Assembly: GCA_009761415.1 (NCBI GenBank)
Contig: QUOL01000017.1
Coordinates: 558,001 to 622,000 of the forward strand
Source: Sarcomyxa edulis
Taxonomy: Eukaryota > Basidiomycota > Agaricomycetes > Agaricales > Mycenaceae
DNA: 64,000 nt
Direction: 5' to 3'
The notes below the pieces were generated by a model, which worked only from the letters and a program-made list of their open reading frames with translations, was not told where the DNA came from and did no database searches. Each line of letters starts with the position of its first letter. Positions within the stretch are counted from its first letter, which is position 1. The translations under genes were made by a program, and so were the position numbers. Positions 55,874-64,000 of the stretch are shown one piece after another.

Positions 55874-58013
55874 ATGTCCAGCTCACAAATACCCTCCGAA
55901 ATTCTCAAAGATTTATCCGCTAAAAACGAGCCCAAAGATTTTCTTGCACTTCTGCAAAAAGATGTTTTTCCCTTTCTTGATCGTCTTTCGGCAAAGGAAA
56001 AGTCCAAGCTAATCGAGTTACTGACAAAGACAGCAGAAGAAAACTTTGGTGTATCAGAGATCTCCTATGCTTCCACAGAGAAGAGTCTCAAAAGCGGAGT
56101 CGCTGCACTCAAGAGACACGTCAAATCAGACTGGAAAAACGGTTACGACGAACAGGTACGTTCATGACGACTCCGTCGCGCGATGGGATAGTCGACTGAT
56201 TCTGGATATTAGGCTGAGATGATGATAGAAATCTGTGGAGAGGTCGGTGACTGGCTCCAAGTACTGTGGACCGTCGGAATTGAGAAAGGTCGCGAACTCA
56301 AACTCGTGCACAAGAGTTTGAAGCTCTGCAAGACAACTATCGACGCGATTTCGAGTACAAACAGCCGGTAGGTCAACATAATATTGCTCAGGACGCGTCT
56401 CTAATCACGTTATGTATCCCATAAGCTCCGAGTTCAGTGACTTGGAGACCCCCGAAATCGTGATCAAGGACGCCAGTGGTAAAGTTGTGTATGAAGAGGA
56501 GTATGGAACAACTGAGAACGCGATACTCTGGGTCTGGCGCGAGCTCCTTCTTTCCACTGTCGTTCATGCTCCAACTCCACGACAACGGCTCACGCTTGCC
56601 AAAACCTTCATAGCAGATATCGAGAAACTCAAAATCGATGATGAGATCTTGAGTCGATTAGATGATGTTATCGCGCGTAAGTCCTCTATTACTCCTCCCA
56701 CAACCAAGCTGTCCTGAATATCAAGCCATTTCAGCACCACCAAAACCCACAGTGAAGGATAAGAAACCCGGAGAGTTCAACATGCGTGACTGGGACGCTG
56801 AAGAGAAAAATAGGCTACGCATGAACGCGCACTGGTCCCAAGAAACCCGTGCTGCTGTACCAGAGGTCAAAGCCCTCCTGGCATCCAGTCAAATAGCCGC
56901 ATTCGAGGGCAGGCCCAACTGCATCCAATACGACTCCCTCGTGGCCGCGAAACCGGACTGCAAAAATCGTCTCCTCGAAATAACCCGAGCTCATTTATTC
57001 ACTGCTCCATCTTCCAAAGGTGTCATCCTATCCGAGTTCGAAATGATACAAGGATTCCAAATCTTCCGCGCTGCAAATTCAGACAATGATCTTCTCACTT
57101 TACTCGACATCGCGATGAAAGGAGGAATTTGGAAATACGATCACAGTATTATAACTAGTCTCAAATACCTCGGTACTTGCGAGCCCACGATCCGATCTAA
57201 AGCAATCGTTCCCCTCAAAGCCGGCCTCTACAGCGCTTTAGGACCCATAAAGACAGCACTGCACACATCTTTCCTCAGTCTTGACACCGCCTGGGAATAC
57301 CTCGCCTCCCAACTCAAAGCAAAGAAAATCACCGCCCGCGCATCAGCTCGGGACGACCAGCCACCACCCTCCAAACGTCCCAAGTACGATAACGGTGGCC
57401 ATAGCTTGTGTGGGGCAAACGGTGTATATCCTCACATACCCGACGCGCAGCGTGATCCGGTATTGAAAGTATTCTGTGACAAGGCAGGGTGGTACGTGGA
57501 TGATGGAGACCATCCGTCAGAGGACGAGTTTAACAGGGGTTACGATTCGGACGGGAACTCGATCGAGTCTGATCAAGATATGGACCGCGATAGACCGGTG
57601 CCTGGAGAGATAGAGACGGAAGTTATCAGTGCCCTACAGAGATGGGTCGCGGTATTGAATGAGTGGCCTGATGCAGCTGAGCGCGATGCACTGAAGAAAG
57701 AAATCAGGGAGTCCTGGAGTCAGGATAAGGAGAGACTCTTTTTCACCGTAGATGGGGTCGCTGATGCATTGGCTCGTCGGTGAGTGTTATTCGCCCAACA
57801 TTCTAACTCGTCTTCGTCCTCGCTCACCTTATCTCCAGGTGCGACTTCGGCTCTAAACCTTGTCGACAAAAGTTGGGCAGGGGCCTCCGCGAGCTATATG
57901 TCTCTTTTGCAGAAGACGGACCGGAGGTAGAGAACGTCAAGTTCAATATGCCCCCCGACCTAGGTTTCCGCGTGGTCTCTGGGTGGTTTAGCCGTCAATA
58001 CATGCTGCACTGA
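55874..58013 (+). CDS. Uncharacterised 635-aa protein
   Basis: Five exons (55874-56155, 56213-56367, 56426-56676, 56735-57779, 57839-58013) close in frame. The N-terminal 200 residues are helical (DFLALLQKDVFPFLDRLSAK, LTKTAEENFGVSEISYASTE). The centre is mixed alpha/beta (RNWDAEEKNRLRM-like region, actually MRDWDAEEKNRLRMNAHWSQ; then SLKYLGTCEPTIRSKAIVPL). A basic PPSKRPKYD motif near residue 440 could be a nuclear signal. An acidic segment (DEFNRGYDSDGNSIESDQDM) follows. No catalytic motif or named domain is recognised. Coding quality and splice sites are good, so the gene is real. Confidence 0.75.
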
Positions 58014-59100
58014 CCGATATCCTCTTCCAAACATTCCATCCTTCAATTCGTGCGACGACAAAAACCCTGATTACTTTAGCATTTGCTCATGTTCTAATTT
58101 GTTCCAACTGACTCTTCGATTATACCAAGTCTGTCCTTGTATTTGTGTCCATTCTCAATTTTACGATTACTGTTTTGCTAGCGTTTGGCTTTGCATAAAT
58201 CCAAGATTATTGTGCTATGCGTACAAACGATGCGTTGATTCTCGAGCAATACAATAAGCAGCGCGAATGAATGGTATTTCGTTACGCGTTACCCCTGCCC
58301 CTACGCAAGTGGTATCAAAAAACATCCTTTTTCCTGTAGAAAGATAGTCAGAAACGGTTCTCCTTTCTTGTACGGGAAGTCCGGTTTCCCTCCCTCGTTG
58401 TCCTGCCGCTCAAGTAGATTGGATCGAAAAGGATTGTGGGTACATCGGTATAGTTTGACGTCACGCACCATCGCGTTCCTTCACAAGGAGCCAGGAGCCA
58501 GCAGACAGAGCCGAACCGACCGAGAGCGTGTTAGGCAAATAGCGAATTGCATGCGCATCGAGTGATCCAACCTCGCGAGTCTTCGATGTCAGAGCTGGGT
58601 GGGAGGCTGGGTCGTTATCCTCGGAAACGTGGCGCCTAGTCGAAAACCTAAACATCAAATACTTGAATGAGACTGACTGATCGACTGGAAAGGCAAGAAA
58701 CCACACACCGAGCGAGCCGTGTACTCTGAAGAACCCCGGATCTCTCGAGCTGTCCCGCCGAATGCCAGTGGGGGATACTACGTAACGTAATTGTGCATTC
58801 GACGACGGTAGACCGACATCTTGCTTGGTGCGAGTATTCTTCGCTGGTTACGTTACGGATGGGATCTGGGAATACGAGGACGGACAGAATATAGCGGATG
58901 ATGGTGATGGACATTACCTCCAGACTTCGGTTTTGGGCATGCATATGAGCGCGCAGATTTGAGAAGAACTTGATTCTGGCACAGAGTGTTGTAACGAGTG
59001 AATAGGTGTATTGGTATCGAATGTGTAAGATATGTATTGACGAGTGGGATGTACAGTTCACGCAGAGCGAAGATGGAAAGAGAGTTTGAAAGATACGTGA
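58014..59100. other. Gene-poor stretch
   Basis: 3' flank of the 635-aa gene followed by sequence with only short, unsupported frames on the minus strand (58461-59061). Nothing recognised. Confidence 0.4.
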
Positions 59101-59456
59101 CTATTGGTGTGGATCTAAGGCGTCGATGTTGATTGGAGTGGATCGACTAGACGTTGGCGGTCGGTTCGTGTAGAGTTTCTGGGAGTGAAAGTAATGTACT
59201 GTGAGTCGTTCCAGATCGTATACGGGAACGAGATATTGACTCACCTTGTTCTTGTTAGGAGACGCGCGCTTGACAATGTGTTCTGATGTCGCTACTATGT
59301 GATATTGAAAGTTAATGACGTGAAAAGAAGGACGAGGATGATTTGCGAGATTAGACCGATGCGATGCAGGATTTTCATACCATCGGGCTGCGAAATAAAA
59401 CCGAGATGAGACGCGTCAAATATCCGAGACCTAGCAGTGGTTCTGAGGTGAGGCAT
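59101..59456 (-). CDS. Small three-exon protein (67 aa), uncharacterised
   Basis: Exons 59381-59456, 59245-59294 and 59101-59178 close in frame with good GT-AG borders and branch sites (attaact, ctcac). The product starts MPHLRTTARSRIFDASHLGF, continues ATSEHIVKRASPNKNK and ends in a Pro/Ser/Arg-rich tail (LYTNRPPTSSRSTPINIDAL). It could have an additional upstream exon. Short basic proteins of this kind are often mitochondrial or nuclear, but no family is recognised. Confidence 0.45.
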
Positions 59457-60014
59457 AGATGATCGAATAGAGCTAGAGCGCAGTTGAAGCACAGATAGAG
59501 TGCTCCTCTGGTACGTGATCGCGAAAAGTCGGCGAAAGTCGACGAGATCAGGAAGATACCGCCTGTAGAGATGCGTCTAGATACGTACGCTATGTAAGTG
59601 GAGTGATTCGTCTGTGGGGTGTTGACAGTGTGCTTCGGACTCTGTAGTATTGGTGATAGTGAAAGAGTACGTTAAACTGGCGCAACGGGCAAGGCAGATG
59701 CCACTAGGTCGAGGACTACACTCTAAACACGTCAAATATTTCCGACCAATCAGCTATACGACTGGAAGCTGCAAGCCTCCAGAGTAGTACTAGCTGTGTG
59801 GCTGATGTTTGAAGTGTCTAAAGCGATGAGCTCGAGGATGCATCGATGATATCTATCTGTTCATCGAGCATGCCTAGCGACGGTGTCTCTTCACAGAAGC
59901 ACCAGCCATGATAGGGGCTATTTTGGGACACATTCGCACGGACCTCTGCTCAGCCACCCATTCTTCTTTCTCTCCTATACCACTACTACTACTACTACTA
60001 GTACTAGCACTAGC
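59457..60014. other. Intergenic
   Basis: Upstream region of the Ser/Pro-rich gene; ends in a (tac/act)n simple repeat at about 59984-60001. Nothing else recognised. Confidence 0.4.
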
Positions 60015-61303
60015 ATGACAGTCACCGATAACACTGACCTTAGACATATGACTTCGAATCACCCACTCGTACACAGAGATCGCAAAACTTCCTCTAGAGC
60101 AAGCCAGCATCTCCAACTATCCCCTCCTCCTCGCATAGGCTCTCTCTCCCCAAATTCAATCCCATCTTCGCCCACTTCTGTGTAAGAACCAGTACCATCT
60201 TATCCTATCATCGCTAACCCACTCGCGTCTGCAGACACTCATCCTCTTCAGCTATATTCGAACGTGACATCGAACCCATCGTATCCCCATCCCCACCCCA
60301 TCCCCACCACCCCACAAACCCCCATCGCATCCCACGCTCAAAAACCACTGAACAGCTCGATCAGAGCGTCCCTTCCGTACTCGATTCAGCCGCTTCCATC
60401 CTCGCAGGTCTACAAGATCAGGATCACATCGCTGTTGTTGCACCCGCTCTTGATCCCACCAGGAGTCGGAGCAGTGGCTTTGCTAGTCCCATCGGAAGTT
60501 TCAGGAGTCGCAGCCCAAGTCCTATCAGCAGTAGACCAGGGAATAGGACTAGTTTGCTTTTGAGCATTCCCCATCCACCGCCTATCGCTCAGTTCACGCC
60601 TGGTCCACGACCGGCTATACAGACCAATGTTTCGACGGAGAGTACCGTTAGCAGTACTAGTACCATCGATGCCAACGAGACGCCGTCAATCGTGACCCCT
60701 ACTAGCGCTTACTTCTCGACGACGTCGTCTGCTGAAAACTCGCCCACGACGACGACTCGTGAACACCCGTTGCAGGCTCTTCCCGCTGCACCTCCGCCTA
60801 GTGCTGTTTCCCCAACGGCCAACGCCATCACCAACTTCTCGCCTATCGCTTCCACTGCAAATTTCTCACCTACTGCTACAGGAAACTTCTCACCCACTGG
60901 TACCGTCCCAGCCAATTTCTCACCGGCCTCGACTACATCCCCCATGCCCACCACACCCCCCTCGCCAAATCAACCACCTACGAAACGTCTCTCGTTCATG
61001 TCCTACTCGGATCTATTAGCTTCCACACCAGCATCCACCCTCCCCTTATCGTCACTGACGACCTCGGCGTCGAGCTTTGAGCCGCCGCCTCATATTCCGG
61101 GTGTCACGGGCTTTGGAGGTCAGGGCGTGCATGGGCATGTGGGCAGTGGAGCACCGAGTTTCATGGCGGAGCCGGTGATGGGCGTGGGGAATAGGGATAG
61201 TATTGTTATGGTGGATGATGTTGGGGGGGAGTGGGAGAGGGAGGGGCTTGGGAGGGGGTTGGAGGAGAGGTTGGAGGCGTTGATGCCTGCGGCTAGGGGA
61301 TGA
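60015..61303 (+). CDS. Ser/Thr/Pro-rich protein, probably regulatory
   Basis: Two exons (60015-60181, 60235-61303; 53-nt intron) encode 411 aa. Most of the chain is disordered: SP and SPS motifs (RSRSPSPISSRPGNRTS), NFSPTATGNFSPTGTVPANF repeats, and a short conserved-looking block KRLSFMSYSDLLASTP near residue 330. A segment SVLDSAASILAGLQDQDHIA looks helical. The C terminus is acidic and ends RGLEERLEALMPAARG. I recall the RLSFMSYSDLLAS block from other basidiomycete hypothetical proteins; it looks like a phosphorylation or docking motif. No enzyme domain. Confidence 0.75.
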
Positions 61304-62890
61304 GGGCGAGGCGAACGAGATTGAGTGGGTGGGTGTAGTGGGTGCGAGTGTAGTGGGCGCTAGCTCGTCCTGGCTGTGGCATCCCCTCGAGAACGAAGCT
61401 GCGGTTGTACTCAAGATAACGACTTTCTGTGTCTGTCCCTGTCTCTGTTCTTTTCCTTGTAACGACTTTTCTTTCCATCCTTCTCATTTCCCTGTTAACT
61501 CTAGGTTCGAGTTTATATACTTACTGTTTGTGTCATGTGTCCCTACCCTTTTCTTCTTTCTCCTTGTTCACTTCCTTTGACTTGACTTGACTCGACCCGA
61601 CTTCTTTCTGTCCTCGTTCTCGTCCTCGTTCTTCCTTCCTCCCCAGATCTCAGTACCCTCCGAATAACCCCGTCGACTCTCGACTTTCGACTTTCGGATG
61701 GCTATCCTATTCTAACTTGTTTGTATTAATCCCAATCCCAATCCCAATCCCACTCTCAGTAACCCAATAACCCCAATCCCGATCCCGAATCCTCAATCGA
61801 GATTCCAAATAACACCAACGTCGTCGTCTCGGCGTTTCGTATCGTATCTTACCTCTTTCTCTATTCCGTATTCCGTATTCCGTATTCCCCACCCCAGCGT
61901 CTCGCTTCCGATATCGATTTCCCCCCTATACCACACCTCGTCTGTTTACTTGCCTTGCCCTCGTTTGCCCTCGTTTCCTTATACAATATGCCCTCACTCG
62001 CTCGCTCGCTCCCTCTGTTCTACTTACGCTTACTTCTATTTGAATGATTGATTGATTTATACTCTGAATGAATGATGATCCAGATGAAAGTCGGGTTATA
62101 TTGCGTAGAGATGATGAGATTACATTCATTGCATTGAAAACACTGCCACAGGTCAGAGCAAAAGAGGAGGACATGTTCCTTGATGGCACAATGGTTGCAC
62201 ATCGGGGGCGAGATGGTGTGAGTCGTCGTCGGTCGACACGATGATCGTGGGCGTCATTGTCTGTGTAGTGGGCGAAGATATGATACTTGCGTTTGTCAAA
62301 GTCGGTTGACGGTGAACATGACAATAGTCGGGGCTGTCGATGTTGAAACTGTGGACGGCGTCGTCATGATTAGGGAGTGAGTCGGCGAGGTAGATGTCAG
62401 AGTGGTAGGCGCGATGAAGCTGATGTCGGATGACCTGCCGATGTTGTTGTAGTGATACTTTGAGCGACAGTAAATAAATGCCTTATGGATGTGGGTGTCG
62501 CTGAACCAGGTGTTTGTTGATCGAGGTCCTGCATTATCTGTCGATTTTGGCATTAATACTGAGATCAGAATCGACTAAGAAGTAGATAGACTTACCTGTG
62601 CATCGATTGGTTAATAGATGAATTAGTTCGACGACAGATGCGTTAGCAAGGAGAGTCGCGGTGATTGTTCAAGCTGAACAACGGTTACCTACGAGGTCGA
62701 CAGATCAGTCTGAAGGAAATTGGACTCTCAACATCGGATCGGTCAAAGGTCAACGATCTGTCGAAGTAAAGTCTGGAAATGACTCGCAAAATGTGGAAGG
62801 AAACGAGATATATACACACCTATCCCTGAACGACACCGATGTGTTCGAAATGAGTCAAGGAAAATAACCATTGTCAGTGGCGAAACGAGA
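61304..62890. other. Gene-poor stretch with simple repeats
   Basis: T/C-rich 3' flank of the Ser/Pro-rich gene, (cccaat)n at about 61729-61752 and several short g/t-biased tracts. A minus-strand frame near 62021-62202 encodes a Cys-rich stretch (MCNHCAIKEHVLLFCSDLWQ, then CFQCNECNLI) that could be a small zinc-binding exon, but no gene structure could be built. Confidence 0.4.
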
Positions 62891-62891
62891 T

Positions 62892-63203
62892 TCAAGACGC
62901 GGCGATAAACATGGAGGAAGGAGTTTTGGCTGTATCATCGATGGCAGCGCGATATAAGTATACTCGCACCGGCCGTTTTAGTTCTAACTCTCGTTCGATC
63001 TCATTTCTCGACTTCTCAGCTATTTCGCGATTTTCAAGATCCATATACCGTCCTGACAAGCTACACCACGCTGACAACGACCGAAATTCCAAAGAGGATG
63101 CGACTGGTGTCCTGAGGCGTGGCTCTTGGATTTCGTAGAATGTACTGTAATTGTGTCTGTGAGTTGAATTGTCGGGGAAAGTGATGATAGCGTTGGTGAG
63201 CAA
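62892..63203 (-). CDS. Possible uncharacterised frame
   Basis: A continuous minus-strand frame of about 100 codons starts near an ATG (MLTNAIITFPDNS) and includes a charged helix (LENREIAEKSRNEIERELEL). No homology or splice support; it could be chance. Confidence 0.25.
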   Translation of the reverse strand: MLTNAIITFPDNSTHRHNYSTFYEIQEPRLRTPVASSLEFRSLSAWCSLSGRYMDLENREIAEKSRNEIERELELKRPVRVYLYRAAIDDTAKTPSSMFIAAS

Positions 63204-63258
63204 AGAACAGTGAGCGTTTCCGTGAATGCTATCGAACGTCAGTCAAGACGATAGGAAT

Positions 63259-63690
63259 ACAGTAGACTTGCTCATAATGCATACGCTCCGGACACCCCCC
63301 GAGGCTATGCATTATGGGGTTTATGCAACAGGGTATGTGTCACATCCAAGTGACACCGTGTTACTCCCGGCTAGGGCGTGACATAGTGGACGCATCAGGT
63401 AGCATTACTACGAAATAAGTCCTGATGCATCAATTGGCTGCATATATGGGCTTCTTTGGTCTAGGTTTTGTGAAAGAATGTCAAATATGTACCACTAATA
63501 TGTGCTCAAAACTAGCCAACATGCCTTCTCATAATGCATATCCCGCCAAAACCGGCCACCAGAGACCTATGCATTATGCGTTATGCATTTTGCAAGATTT
63601 TACCTGCGTCCCAACGTGGTTCCATGCAAAACCTTATGCACTATGAGATTTATGCAACATGACCGTATGCATTATGAGCAAGTCTACTGT
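63259..63690. mobile_element. MITE-like non-autonomous DNA transposon with TA target duplication
   Basis: The two ends carry perfect inverted repeats of 29 bp when the flanking TA is included (63257-63285 and 63664-63692). The ends read 5'-CAGTAGACTTGCTCATAATG and are flanked by TA on both sides, as expected for a TA duplication. CAGT-type ends with TA duplications are typical of Tc1/mariner and pogo/Fot1 elements. The 432-bp interior has no transposase and repeats the atgcattatg motif several times. It depends on an autonomous relative elsewhere. Confidence 0.88.
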
Positions 63691-63693
63691 ATG

Positions 63694-64000
63694 AAACGCA
63701 AACACGACATACTTGTCAGTTCAACTCGTTTCCAGAGCTCGGTTTTCGCTCGCGACGTGCTCGGATTGAATACAGCAGATGAACTAGTACTGTCGCATTG
63801 TAAAATGCATCGATTCCAGGTAGTCGTGCCAAAATATCAACGAGCACCCGTGTCTCGTGTCAGTAAAGAAGTCGTGGTCAGAATAGAATCGGGGAGATTC
63901 TGGTTTGCAAAGATTGGGGCACCTTGCCGGTACTCCCCCAGCTTTGAGACGATTTCCTGAACCTGGGACCGCTGTCCGTATCGATGCTGAAAGTCAGACT
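63694..64000. other. Right edge, unassigned
   Basis: A plus-strand frame runs to 63960 (FQSSVFARDVLGLNTADELV) without recognisable homology. It may be part of a gene continuing beyond the window. Confidence 0.25.

Noticed and set aside
58648..59061. 137-codon minus-strand frame
   Set aside because: Composition and lack of splice context do not support coding; no homology recognised.
1..64000. CRISPR arrays, rRNA, tRNA genes or bacterial operons
   Set aside because: No spaced palindromic repeat arrays, rRNA motifs or convincing tRNA cloverleaf were noticed by eye; a tRNAscan run would be needed to exclude tRNAs.

Overview
The window is nuclear DNA from a filamentous basidiomycete, most likely an agaricomycete. 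Genes are dense and cut by many short introns (about 45-65 nt, mostly GT-AG with CTAAC/CTGAC-like branch sites). The gene families present (TET/JBP-type dioxygenase, F-box, BTB, UstYa/DUF3328, DUF3494 ice-binding, calpain-like) are typical of that group. No bacterial operons, CRISPR arrays, rRNA or convincing tRNA genes were seen. Exon models were built by hand from splice motifs and reading frame; where stated, all exon lengths and phases close.

Layout. (1) 1-9,240 looks like one large mobile element whose left end lies outside the window. It holds a TET/JBP-like 2-oxoglutarate dioxygenase (+), then on the - strand an unknown 498-aa protein, a DDE integrase and a long protein with a HECT-like C terminus. 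Subterminal short repeats follow at 9.0-9.2 kb. (2) 9.3-19.4 kb is mostly ordinary: an RS-repeat coiled-coil protein, mitochondrial succinate dehydrogenase iron-sulfur subunit (SDHB), an F-box protein, a short-chain dehydrogenase (SDR) and a BTB protein, with an Old Yellow Enzyme relic at 19.7 kb. (3) 20.2-29.5 kb, 39.3-41.4 kb and 50.6-52.1 kb carry five paralogous secreted proteins made only of two or three starch-binding CBM20 modules with Gly- and Thr-rich spacers and no catalytic domain. The last copy is followed by a second SDR nearly identical in structure to the first, so these regions share a duplication history. (4) 31.4-33.8 kb is a calpain-like protein whose catalytic Cys is replaced by Trp. 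(5) 34.6-37.1 kb holds a pseudogene of a DUF4139 protein and a two-domain ice-binding protein; the intact DUF4139 parent lies at 42.3-44.4 kb. (6) 45.2-47.8 kb is the most notable locus: a secreted precursor with near-identical 16-residue repeats, one repeat per exon, about 1 kb from a UstYa-family (DUF3328) oxidase gene. That is the minimal gene set of a ustiloxin-type (dikaritin) ribosomal peptide pathway. (7) 48-64 kb holds small coiled-coil proteins, an FCP1/HAD-like protein, two conserved-looking unknown proteins, and a short non-autonomous transposon with perfect 29-bp inverted repeats near the right edge.

The strongest candidates for something undescribed are the peptide-precursor/UstYa pair, the CBM20-only family built from phase-0 exon cassettes, and the dioxygenase-integrase-HECT element.
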